From: Oscillospiraceae bacterium
Lineage (GTDB): Bacteria > Bacillota > Clostridia > Oscillospirales > Oscillospiraceae
Reading direction: 5' to 3'
Assembly: GCA_020025655.1 (NCBI GenBank)
Contig: JAHHRR010000014.1
Coordinates: 1-40,957, forward strand
DNA: 40,957 bases
The translations under genes were made by a program, and so were the position numbers. Below, piece by piece: positions 6,856-14,357 of the stretch. Under the pieces are notes generated by a model that was not told the origin of the DNA, searched no databases, and saw only the letters and a program-made list of their open reading frames with translations. Position 1 is the first letter of the stretch. Each line of letters starts with the position of its first letter.

Positions 6856-8640
6856 TTGAGCAAAAAGCCCCAGCACGCCAAACACGCGGCTGAAAAGAGC
6901 TCCTTTTTCAAATTCCCTTCCAATAAAAAAGGCACTGATCAGGAAAATCTGACTGAAGAAAGTGCTGTGCAGGCTCCTGAACAGGAAGATTCGGTTCAGC
7001 CTGAGAAGAAAAAATTTAACCTTACAAGCAGCTCTGCCGCAAAAACCGGCTCGATAGACAATATGCTTCTTGTGAGACTGGTTATTGCATCGGTTATTTT
7101 CGCTGTTTCTCTGATTATTAAAATGCCGGTGTATGCAAGAACAATACTTCTTGCTGTGGCTGCGGCTGCAGCTGGATATGATATTTTTCTTGATGCTGCA
7201 GAATCCATACAACAGAAAAATTATTTTGCCACTCCGATAGTCGTTGCTTTTGTTACTTTAGCTTCTTTCATTATTGGCTTTGGTACTGAAGGTGCCGCAC
7301 TGGTTCTCCTTTACCAGATAGGCATCCTGCTTATAATTTATACAACTGACAAGACCCGTAAAAGTGCGCAGGACCTTCTGCGTTATCAGGACGGAGAAAC
7401 TGTTCAAAGGTATCATGAACTCATAAAGCAGAATTCTGCCGGTCATATGGAAATTGAGGACACCATGAGATATTCCTCCGGTTCAGTTCTCAAGTTGGCA
7501 ATGATTTTTGCTGTCATATACGGAATTGCTCTTCCGCTTTTTACAAGCTATAATTATATTGTTTCTATTCATAGAGCCCTTATGATTATTCTTATTGCAA
7601 CGCCTGTTTCAGTAGTAGCCGCAATGCCTGTAACCGGTATTGTAGGCCTGTGTTACAGTGCTCAGCAGGGTGTTCTATTCAAAGACGCCGAAAGCCTTGA
7701 AAAAGTCGGCCTTGCTAATACCGTTGTCATTGATAAATCCGGTGTGTTCACCGACGAAGCGCCCAAAATAATCTCCATGCAGTCTGATCTTGTAGATAAA
7801 GACACTTTCATGAACTTTGCAGCTCATGCGCTGTATTATTCAGAGCAGCCCGTGGCTAAAGCCATTGCGGCTATAAATAATCTTGAGTACAGACTTGAAC
7901 TTATAAGCGATTTTGAAGATTTACCCGGTCTGGGTGTTACTTTGAAAATTGGCGGTGCTGATGTCTGCCTTGCGACAAATCAGTTCTTTGCAGGCAGGGG
8001 AGTAGAAGTCCCTAAGGAGTCTGAAGAATTAGGCCAGACATTTTACATGACTGTCTCCGGCAAATACGTTGGTAAAATTATCGTTTCAAACGACTTGAAC
8101 AGCGAAGCTGCTGAGATGTGCGAAGAATTTTCTGAGGTCGGTCTTAACAGATGTATTCTCTTAACTGAGGACAGCGAAGCCGACAGCCAGTCTTTGGCAG
8201 CAGAGCTTGATATAAGCGAAGTTGTTCCTAACTGCAACATTCAGAAAAAAATGCATTTTCTGAATGATCTGAAAGGAAGCAAAAACAACAATATCCTTTA
8301 TATTTATGCTCAGAGCTTTGAAGCACACAGTGCAGCAGATGTTGATATACGCATAAGCAAAAAGGCAAAATTTGCCGATGCTCAGGTTAATCCCGGTTAT
8401 ATGACAAACATTCCGTTTGCTGTGCAGGTCAGCCGCAGAATGCGTGAGGTTGCAATTTCCAATGCAGTTTTCGCATTTCTCGTTAAAGTAGTTCTGATAT
8501 TCTTAAGCATTGTCGGTTATTGCAATATCTGGTTTGCAATATTCATTGATATGGCTGCAGCGCTTGCAACCGTTCTTAACGCAATCAGAGTTACTAACGA
8601 ATCATTGATTGCAAGCATTAAATATAAAAGCGGACACTGA
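6856..8640 (+). CDS. Degenerate P1B-type ATPase-like membrane protein
   Basis: This is a 594-residue protein read from TTG, because AGGAGGT (6842-6848) lies 7 nt before that codon; an in-frame GTG at 6847 overlaps the SD. It has the architecture of a heavy-metal P-type ATPase but lacks key parts. The phosphorylation motif reads DKSGVFT (293-299) instead of DKTGT(L/I)T. The usual SEHP reads SEQP (329-332). The CPC-type membrane metal site reads TPVS (249-252). The actuator region between membrane segments is only about 45 residues with no TGE, and no GDGxND hinge is visible. The last two membrane helices and the VLNAIR ending match P1B pumps. A polar 55-residue N-terminus has no metal-binding CxxC. 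It may be a pseudo-pump or regulator; transport is doubtful. Confidence 0.75.
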   Translation: MSKKPQHAKHAAEKSSFFKFPSNKKGTDQENLTEESAVQAPEQEDSVQPEKKKFNLTSSSAAKTGSIDNMLLVRLVIASVIFAVSLIIKMPVYARTILLAVAAAAAGYDIFLDAAESIQQKNYFATPIVVAFVTLASFIIGFGTEGAALVLLYQIGILLIIYTTDKTRKSAQDLLRYQDGETVQRYHELIKQNSAGHMEIEDTMRYSSGSVLKLAMIFAVIYGIALPLFTSYNYIVSIHRALMIILIATPVSVVAAMPVTGIVGLCYSAQQGVLFKDAESLEKVGLANTVVIDKSGVFTDEAPKIISMQSDLVDKDTFMNFAAHALYYSEQPVAKAIAAINNLEYRLELISDFEDLPGLGVTLKIGGADVCLATNQFFAGRGVEVPKESEELGQTFYMTVSGKYVGKIIVSNDLNSEAAEMCEEFSEVGLNRCILLTEDSEADSQSLAAELDISEVVPNCNIQKKMHFLNDLKGSKNNNILYIYAQSFEAHSAADVDIRISKKAKFADAQVNPGYMTNIPFAVQVSRRMREVAISNAVFAFLVKVVLIFLSIVGYCNIWFAIFIDMAAALATVLNAIRVTNESLIASIKYKSGH

Positions 8641-8649
8641 TTCAAATTT

Positions 8650-8680
8650 AAAATCCGTCGCTAAATGCGGCGGATTTTTT
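8650..8680 (+). terminator. Intrinsic terminator of the fba operon
   Basis: AAATCCGTCGC (8651-8661) pairs with GCGGCGGATTT (8667-8677) around a 5-nt loop and ends in T6. It lies 10 nt after the stop of the P-type ATPase-like gene. Confidence 0.85.
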
Positions 8681-8681
8681 G

Positions 8682-8710
8682 TTGACATAATTATTCTAAG
8701 GATTTATAAT
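8682..8710 (+). promoter_or_regulatory. Full-consensus sigma-A promoter of the XerC-type gene
   Basis: TTGACA (8682-8687), exactly 17 nt, TATAAT (8705-8710). Both boxes match consensus. Transcription should start near 8717 and give a leader of about 146 nt that contains the inverted repeats listed below. Confidence 0.85.
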
Positions 8711-8716
8711 AAATAC

Positions 8717-8741
8717 ATCAGGAGAGGGCAGTTTTCCTGAT
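8717..8741 (+). repeat. Leader hairpin at the predicted transcript start
   Basis: ATCAGGA (8717-8723) and TCCTGAT (8735-8741) form a perfect 7-bp stem with an 11-nt loop. It sits at the predicted 5' end of the XerC-type mRNA. Confidence 0.5.
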
Positions 8742-8759
8742 CATATAAAAGCTATTCTA

Positions 8760-8787
8760 AGTTCGCATAATAACTATTAAGCGAACT
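8760..8787. other. Candidate dif-like Xer recombination site
   Basis: The 28 bp have the 11-6-11 layout of a dif site. The left arm is AGTTCGCATAA, the centre is TAACTA and the right arm is TTAAGCGAACT. The E. coli dif arms, as I remember them, are GGTGCGCATAA and TTATGTTAAAT. The left arm shares T and CGCATAA, and the right arm shares TTA, G, AA and T at matching places. The outer 7 bp of each arm are perfect inverted copies, and the palindrome extends to 10 bp per arm (8757-8766 and 8781-8790). It lies 75 bp before a Xer-type recombinase gene. It could also be only an mRNA hairpin or an operator. Confidence 0.5.
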
Positions 8788-8862
8788 TAGGAGTGTATTT
8801 AACACTAGTCAGACAAATTTTTCGTAAAAACTCAGTTTTCTGCTGATTTTAAGGAGTATAGT

Positions 8863-9861
8863 ATGAACTTAGATCAAATCAATGATGCCCCGGATATACT
8901 TATGGAATTTCTGGAATATCATTCTACCATTCGTGGCCATTCAGATTTAACGATAACCGGTTATTACATGGATTTAAAAATTCTGTTCCGTTTCATTAAA
9001 CGCAGGCATGGTCTTGTATCAAGAACAACTCCGTTTAACGAGATTGATATTAGCGATGTAGACGTTGATTTCATTAAAACAATTAAAATTGAGGATCTTT
9101 ATCGTTACCAGACTTTTTCTCCGGAAATGATGAACTCGTCGAAATTTCTGTCAGCCGCCAGCAGCTGCCGCAGAACCTCTTCGGTAAAATCGTTTTACAA
9201 TTATCTCTGCAATAAGCGTCATTTACTGGATATAAATATCTGTCAGGAGCTTGATATGCCAAAGCGTCAGGCTTCCCTTCCCAAATATCTCGAAGAATCA
9301 GAATGCGAACGACTGCTTTCTGCCTGTGAAGGGCCGTTTGCCGAGCGAAATTACTGTATAATAATGCTGTTTATTTCCTGCGGATTGCGTGTTTCTGAGC
9401 TTGTTTCATTAAATTTAGGCGATTTATACGAAGATCATGTTCGAGTTTTAGGTAAAGGTAACAAAGAACGTGTCGTTTATTTTGCTGAGGGCTGCAGAGA
9501 AGCTATAGATGACTATTTAGCTGTAAGAAATGGTGAAAATCTAAGCAAAGAAGATGAAAATGCGGTTTTTCTCAGCAGAAATCATCGCAGAATTACCGTT
9601 CGTGCAGTAGAAAAAATGGTAGATAAAACCCTTACCCTTGCCGGACTTGATTCATCAAGGTATTCACCGCATAAGTTAAGACATACTGCGGCTACTCTGA
9701 TGCTCAAAAACGGTGTAGACACCCGTGCATTGCAGGAGGTTTTAGGCCACAGCAACCTGAATACAACTCAGATTTACACCCATATTGATAACGCTGCTCT
9801 TCACGAAGCGGCAATGGCAAACCCCATCGGGCGTAAAACAAAGGGCGAAATTGAAGATTAA
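8863..9861 (+). CDS. XerC-type tyrosine recombinase
   Basis: The 332-residue tyrosine recombinase has an N-terminal SAM-like DNA-binding domain (about 10-130) and a C-terminal catalytic domain. Catalytic residues are all visible: Arg176 (GLRVSEL), Lys198 (GKGNKER), His270 and Arg273 (HKLRH), His296 (LGHSN) and Tyr305 (IYTH). It is about 30 residues longer than E. coli XerC because of an insert around 48-80. Such enzymes resolve chromosome dimers at dif together with XerD; a xerD-like gene lies at 19503. AAGGAG lies 6 nt before the ATG. A full-consensus promoter drives it and a strong terminator follows. Its leader contains a dif-like site, which makes a chromosome-dimer role more likely than a phage-integrase role. 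Confidence 0.85.
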   Translation: MNLDQINDAPDILMEFLEYHSTIRGHSDLTITGYYMDLKILFRFIKRRHGLVSRTTPFNEIDISDVDVDFIKTIKIEDLYRYQTFSPEMMNSSKFLSAASSCRRTSSVKSFYNYLCNKRHLLDINICQELDMPKRQASLPKYLEESECERLLSACEGPFAERNYCIIMLFISCGLRVSELVSLNLGDLYEDHVRVLGKGNKERVVYFAEGCREAIDDYLAVRNGENLSKEDENAVFLSRNHRRITVRAVEKMVDKTLTLAGLDSSRYSPHKLRHTAATLMLKNGVDTRALQEVLGHSNLNTTQIYTHIDNAALHEAAMANPIGRKTKGEIED

Positions 9862-9894
9862 AAAAGGATTCCGGAATACTCCGGAATCCTTTTT
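9861..9894. terminator. Bidirectional terminator between convergent genes
   Basis: A perfect 15-bp stem (9861-9875 and 9880-9894) with a 4-nt loop has A5 and T5 flanks. It separates the plus-strand XerC-type gene from the minus-strand block that continues to 25757. Confidence 0.9.
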
Positions 9895-9899
9895 CTATT

Positions 9900-10634
9900 T
9901 CAAATTATAATCGCTCCGCCTATATCAAATATCGGCAAATCTGTTAGAAAAACAGGCTCTACGTCCTTGCTTTTAATAAACTCTAATATCGCTTCACAAT
10001 CCGGATGAGCTTCAAGGCTTCCTGTAAACGCCAGAACTTTATCCTCGATTTTAAATGATGCTCCGCCTATAAAGCCATAATCAAACCCTGTCAGCTCCAC
10101 GAACCCCGGCGAAATCAGCAACACATCAATACCGGCTTCTTTGCAAACAGCATACACTCCCCTGTCAGCTGTAATTATGGAGTTATCATCCACCACACAA
10201 ACTGAGCAGTTAAGATACCCCTGCCGACAGTTCAGCAAGTCAATTTCCCTACTATTTGTTAAATATTTAATTATATCGTTGCAGGTAACATTTTCACTGT
10301 ACAAAAGTGCATTTCCGCACAGGCACGCATTCATTTGTGCATCAAAAGGGTACTTTTCAGCTTGTTTTATATCACAAAAGCGTACTTCCAGTCCCGAATC
10401 GATCAGTTTTCTGGAAAAATCTGAGTTTTGGAGATATGGGGCAAGAAAAATATTCTCCCCTCCCGAATAGAAAACCGACAAATCAGCATGGCCTGATAAT
10501 CTGTAATCAACATCCGGGTTATCCGGCACATAAAGCGGAACTAACCCAAGTTTTTTTATAGCAGCATCCAGTAAATCGTAATATTTTTCACCTAAAACTA
10601 GATGTTTTTTTGAATTCAGCTCGGAATTATTCAT
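9900..10634 (-). CDS. DUF6873-like protein, probable GME fold
   Basis: The 244-residue soluble protein has alternating short beta strands and repeated small motifs such as ITADRGVYAVC and GFDYGFIGGASFKI. These resemble the guanidino-group-modifying enzyme (GME) fold, in particular the uncharacterised DUF6873 family. That assignment is from memory of the family and is moderate. I cannot pick out a complete Cys/His/acid triad with confidence. The ATG overlaps the stop of radA (ATGA), so it is translationally coupled to radA as the last gene of that operon. It ends 5 nt from the shared terminator. Function is unknown. Confidence 0.55.
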   Translation of the reverse strand: MNNSELNSKKHLVLGEKYYDLLDAAIKKLGLVPLYVPDNPDVDYRLSGHADLSVFYSGGENIFLAPYLQNSDFSRKLIDSGLEVRFCDIKQAEKYPFDAQMNACLCGNALLYSENVTCNDIIKYLTNSREIDLLNCRQGYLNCSVCVVDDNSIITADRGVYAVCKEAGIDVLLISPGFVELTGFDYGFIGGASFKIEDKVLAFTGSLEAHPDCEAILEFIKSKDVEPVFLTDLPIFDIGGAIII

Positions 10635-11998
10635 TTTCTTCCCAAAGTAGCTGCAATAGCCTCGCCCACACTCTTAACCCGTATCAGTTTAAGTTTATCG
10701 TAGCTGCCAAGATCGTCTCGCACATTTACAGGTATCACGCAACGATTAAAGCCAAGACGGGATATTTCGGACAGTCTCTGGTTAAGCATACTTACACTTC
10801 TGATTTCTCCCGAAAGTCCTACCTCTCCGATAGCTGCTATATCTCCGCCAAGCGGTCTGTCAAGAAAGCTGGATGCTATTGCAAGTATAGTTGCAAGGTC
10901 TGCGGCCGGCTCGTCAAGCGACAATCCGCCTATGACGTTTATGTATGAATCGCAGTTTGCAACCGGCATTCCGCCACGCTTTTCAAGTACAGCAAGCAGC
11001 ATAGCAGCTCTGTTATAATCAATACCGTTTGAGCGTCTGGCAGCATTATATCCCGCCGGACTGACCAGAGCCTGAACCTCGGCCAGTATCGGTCTTGTAC
11101 CCTCCATAACGCAGGCTACACAGGTTCCGGGGCTGTTTTCAGGTCTGCCGGAAAGGAGCATCTCTGACGGGTTCTCTACACACTCAAGACCTTTCTCCGC
11201 CATTTCAAATACGCCGATCTCATTTGTGGAGCCAAACCTGTTTTTTGCAGCCCTGAGTATTCTGAAGCTGGTGCTTCGTTCGCCCTCAAAATACAGTACG
11301 CAGTCAACCATATGCTCAAGCACTTTGGGGCCTGCAATACTGCCTTCCTTATTTATATGTCCAACCACAAACACTGTAAGCGACTGCTCTTTTGCCGCAC
11401 GCATTATTCTCATAGTACATTCACGTACCTGACTTATACTGCCGGGAGCAGAGCTGATCTCTGCATCTGAAATTGTCTGAATGGAATCTATAACCACTAT
11501 TTCCGGCTTTACCTCCTGTATACAGGAAAGTATATTATCCATATCAGTTTCAGCAAGAACATACAGCTCGTCGTTTTCTACACCGAGCCTTGTTGCTCTC
11601 AGTTTCAGCTGGCGCTCGCTTTCTTCGCCTGTTACATACAGGATTTTTCTGTCAGAAAACTCACTGCCGCACATCTGGAGAAGTAAAGTGGACTTACCTA
11701 TACCCGGAGCACCGCCCACAAGCACCAGAGAGCCCTGAACTGCACCACCGCCAAGTACACGGTCAAATTCACTTATACCGGTTGTAAAGCGAATTTCCTT
11801 AGTGGTATCAAGCTCAGAAAGCTTTTTTGCGCTCTGTGCAAGAACTCTGCCTGCTCCTGACGAGCGTTTTGTGCTTTTAGTATCCAGTTTAACTTCCTGC
11901 AATGTATTCCACTGACCGCAGGCAGGGCATTTTCCCGCCCAGTTTGCTGTTTCATTCCCGCAATCCGAGCAAATATATATTGTCTTTTGTTTAGCCAT
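10631..11998 (-). CDS. radA: DNA repair protein RadA
   Basis: RadA is a RecA-like, DnaB-type helicase that drives branch migration in recombinational repair. The 455 residues have the full layout. An N-terminal C4 zinc finger (Cys10, Cys13, Cys24, Cys27) is followed by Walker A GAPGIGKST (96-104), the KNRFGSTNE motif (RadA-specific) near 250 and a C-terminal Lon-like domain with GGLSLDEPAADLA. It lies 13 nt after the amidase gene and overlaps the next gene by 4 nt. The length matches family norms. Confidence 0.95.
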   Translation of the reverse strand: MAKQKTIYICSDCGNETANWAGKCPACGQWNTLQEVKLDTKSTKRSSGAGRVLAQSAKKLSELDTTKEIRFTTGISEFDRVLGGGAVQGSLVLVGGAPGIGKSTLLLQMCGSEFSDRKILYVTGEESERQLKLRATRLGVENDELYVLAETDMDNILSCIQEVKPEIVVIDSIQTISDAEISSAPGSISQVRECTMRIMRAAKEQSLTVFVVGHINKEGSIAGPKVLEHMVDCVLYFEGERSTSFRILRAAKNRFGSTNEIGVFEMAEKGLECVENPSEMLLSGRPENSPGTCVACVMEGTRPILAEVQALVSPAGYNAARRSNGIDYNRAAMLLAVLEKRGGMPVANCDSYINVIGGLSLDEPAADLATILAIASSFLDRPLGGDIAAIGEVGLSGEIRSVSMLNQRLSEISRLGFNRCVIPVNVRDDLGSYDKLKLIRVKSVGEAIAATLGRK

Positions 11999-12011
11999 AT
12001 CTTTTCTCCGT

Positions 12012-12722
12012 TTATGAGTATGCGTTTTTATATTGCAGATAGGAACCTAATAAAACCAGTGCAAAGGTATTCTGGTATTCTTTTTGACTGAGTTTTTCGA
12101 GATCGGAGAAGTTGGACATAAATCCGCACTCTACCAGTATTCCCGGACAGTTTATATGTGATGTTATATAGAGTTCCTTAGCTGCCGGTCCTGCAACACG
12201 CCTGTTTTCAGGCTGAAGTTTATCAATAATGTTCTTATGTGTCAGTTCACCGAACTCTCTGCTGCCGGATGTTCCGGCATACAGCACCTGTGCTCCGCTC
12301 GGCTGTGAGGTAGGATAGAAGTTCTGATGAATACTTATGAGACAGGCCGACGGAGTGCTGTTCGTAATGTCAGTTCTCCTAACCAGCTCATCATGCTCAC
12401 TGTAAGAATCCATATCCGTTCTCATATTATCATCTGTTCTTGTCATTACGGTATGGACACCGCAAAATGCCGCCAGCTTTTCGAGTCTTAAGCCTATTGC
12501 AAGGTTTATATCACTCTCTTTTGCCCCGTTCAGAGCAATCGCCCCTCCGTCAACACCGCCATGCCCCGGATCAATCACAAGGCTCGGGCATACATTTTCT
12601 CTTGCAAAAACGTCTTTTTTCTCAGCTCTAAATATGAAAAACAGTGCGACGCATAAAGCAATTATTATTGCTGCCAGCAGCAGCTTAAACCCAGATTTTT
12701 TTATTTTAAGTGTATAGAACAT
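12012..12722 (-). CDS. cwlD: N-acetylmuramoyl-L-alanine amidase, CwlD-like
   Basis: This is a 236-residue membrane-anchored Amidase_3 enzyme that removes stem peptides from peptidoglycan. An N-terminal membrane helix (about 13-32) is followed by the catalytic domain. The zinc ligands are His54 (DPGHGG), Glu69 and His132 (SIHQN), and the catalytic Glu198 sits in LVECGF. Size and anchoring fit CwlD, which makes muramic delta-lactam in spore cortex, and spoIVA lies directly upstream; the symbol is inferred from this. An in-frame TTG at 12734 was rejected because GAGGTG lies just before the ATG at 12722. radA follows 13 nt downstream. Confidence 0.8.
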   Translation of the reverse strand: MFYTLKIKKSGFKLLLAAIIIALCVALFFIFRAEKKDVFARENVCPSLVIDPGHGGVDGGAIALNGAKESDINLAIGLRLEKLAAFCGVHTVMTRTDDNMRTDMDSYSEHDELVRRTDITNSTPSACLISIHQNFYPTSQPSGAQVLYAGTSGSREFGELTHKNIIDKLQPENRRVAGPAAKELYITSHINCPGILVECGFMSNFSDLEKLSQKEYQNTFALVLLGSYLQYKNAYS

Positions 12723-12742
12723 CCTGCACCTCAAAAATCTGA

Positions 12743-12770
12743 GGCTGAGATTTATTATAAATGCTCAGCC
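12743..12770 (-). terminator. Possible terminator after spoIVA
   Basis: GGCTGAG (12743-12749) pairs with CTCAGCC (12764-12770), and an ATTTAT/ATAAAT inner stem extends it. On the minus strand it is followed 5 nt later by T5. It is weaker than the other terminators in the window, so read-through into cwlD is likely. Confidence 0.5.
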
Positions 12771-12804
12771 CCTGCAAGTCAATGATAAGCCTTATCCACG
12801 TTTT

Positions 12805-14283
12805 TCAGAGCAGTATGCAGATAAGACCGCCGCTTCCTTCGTTCACAATTCTCTGAAGTGTATTCTGGAGCTTCACCTTTGCATTCTGAGGCAGAGCTTC
12901 GATCTTTGAGCTGAGTCCTTCCTCGGCAATATCATACAGTGACTTCCCGAAAATATTTGACTGCCATATTCTGTTTACGTCCCCGTCAAATCCCTGAAGC
13001 AGGAAGTTAATTATATCCTCAGAGGCGGTTTCTCCTCCTATTGCCGGAGTGACCTCAGTTTCGACATTGGTCATCATCATATGTATCGCCGGAGCGTTTG
13101 CTTTAAGTCTTACTGAATATTTACCGCCCTGTTTGACGATCTGAGGTTCTTCAAGACGCATCTGTGAAGAATCCGGCATCACAACACCATATCCGGTTTC
13201 TCTTACGTCCTGAAGCGCCTTACGCAGTCTGTCATAGTCTGCCTTAATAAGGCTCATTTCAGCAAGGGTCGATATAAGATCGCCGTCATTCTCTATCTGA
13301 ATTCCCGTCTGCTCACTTATGGTGCTGTAATACAGGGATCTCGGCAGCTGTACATCTACCGATACCGCTCCACTGCCCAGATCTCTTTTTATAATTTCTG
13401 CGGATTTGAGTTTATCAAATTCTAAAAGTGCATTTAGGGATACACGGCACTCTTTTATTTTGGATATATCCTTGAACTGTTCTTTGATTTTTGCAAAAAT
13501 CTCCGCTTTAAGCTCGTTGTCTCCGCTGAGGGCATCAAGCCATTCAGGCAGGAAGAATCCGATTGATTTTACAGGGAATTCAAGCAGTACCGACTGCATT
13601 ATACGGCTTACATCGTCCTCATTGAGCTTAAGGCAGTTCACAGCTTCACATTCCACCTGATACTTCTCGGCAATTTCAGCTGCCAGTTGCTGCGCCGCCT
13701 CGGACTGCGGGTCGACACTGTTAAGAAGCACTACAAAGGGCTTTCCTATACTCTTCAGCTCGTTTATCACTCGCTCTTCCGCTTCAATATATTTTTCTCT
13801 GGGAATATCACAGACAGTTCCATCAGTGGTAACTACAATACCTATTGTTGAATGCTCCGCAATAACTTTGTGTGTGCCTTTTTCAGCTGCATCCTTGATG
13901 CTGACTTCATGGTCAAACCACGGTGTCGTAACAAGCCGCTCGGCTCCATCTTCAAACTGTCCTGATACTCCGTCAATCATGTAGCCCACGCAGTCTACCA
14001 GACGCACAGAAAGCTTTGTGTCATCTCCGATTGCAATATTAACCGCATCCTCCGGCACGAATTTCGGTTCGGCCGTCATTATGGTTTTTCCTGAACCGCT
14101 CTGGGGCAGTTCATCTTTGGCTCGCTCCCTCATATAGGTATTATCTATCTGGGGAATTACCAGTGTTTCCATAAAGCGCTTAATGAATGTAGACTTTCCG
14201 GTTCTTACCGGTCCCACTACGCCCAGCATAAACGCCCCGTCAGTTCTTGCTGCGATATCACGATAAATGTTTGTATCAATCAT
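12805..14283 (-). CDS. spoIVA: Stage IV sporulation protein A
   Basis: SpoIVA is the ATP-hydrolysing protein that polymerises around the forespore and forms the base of the spore coat. The 492 residues equal the B. subtilis length. It starts with the P-loop GPVRTGKST (24-32) in a TRAFAC-like domain and ends with the conserved hydrophobic tail GGLICILL, which contacts the forespore membrane anchor. GGAGG lies 9 nt before the ATG, within the 3' arm of a terminator-like hairpin (14292-14340). No housekeeping promoter is visible; a mother-cell sigma-E promoter is expected but not identified. Confidence 0.95.
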   Translation of the reverse strand: MIDTNIYRDIAARTDGAFMLGVVGPVRTGKSTFIKRFMETLVIPQIDNTYMRERAKDELPQSGSGKTIMTAEPKFVPEDAVNIAIGDDTKLSVRLVDCVGYMIDGVSGQFEDGAERLVTTPWFDHEVSIKDAAEKGTHKVIAEHSTIGIVVTTDGTVCDIPREKYIEAEERVINELKSIGKPFVVLLNSVDPQSEAAQQLAAEIAEKYQVECEAVNCLKLNEDDVSRIMQSVLLEFPVKSIGFFLPEWLDALSGDNELKAEIFAKIKEQFKDISKIKECRVSLNALLEFDKLKSAEIIKRDLGSGAVSVDVQLPRSLYYSTISEQTGIQIENDGDLISTLAEMSLIKADYDRLRKALQDVRETGYGVVMPDSSQMRLEEPQIVKQGGKYSVRLKANAPAIHMMMTNVETEVTPAIGGETASEDIINFLLQGFDGDVNRIWQSNIFGKSLYDIAEEGLSSKIEALPQNAKVKLQNTLQRIVNEGSGGLICILL

Positions 14284-14291
14284 AAATAAAA

Positions 14292-14340
14292 GCCTCCGCC
14301 TTCATGTTCTCGTTTGTACGAGTTTATGAAAGGCAAAGGC
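14292..14340 (-). terminator. Terminator-like hairpin covering the spoIVA ribosome site
   Basis: Read on the minus strand, an imperfect stem of about 17 bp with a 4-nt loop (ACAA) ends in TTTTATTT. It lies after the nif3-like stop (14358). The spoIVA SD (GGAGG) is part of its 3' arm, so the hairpin could both end the upstream transcript and hide the spoIVA ribosome site. Confidence 0.6.
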
Positions 14341-14357
14341 CTATTATGCAAATCTGT

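Noticed and set aside
6325..7212. 295-codon antisense open frame across fba and the next gene
   Set aside because: It spans the junction of two well-supported plus-strand genes and is rich in Cys/Asn/Ser as typical shadow frames are.
8863..9861. Phage or transposon integrase
   Set aside because: There are no other phage or mobile genes, no flanking repeats and no tRNA target; the leader site and the catalytic domain fit a housekeeping Xer role better.
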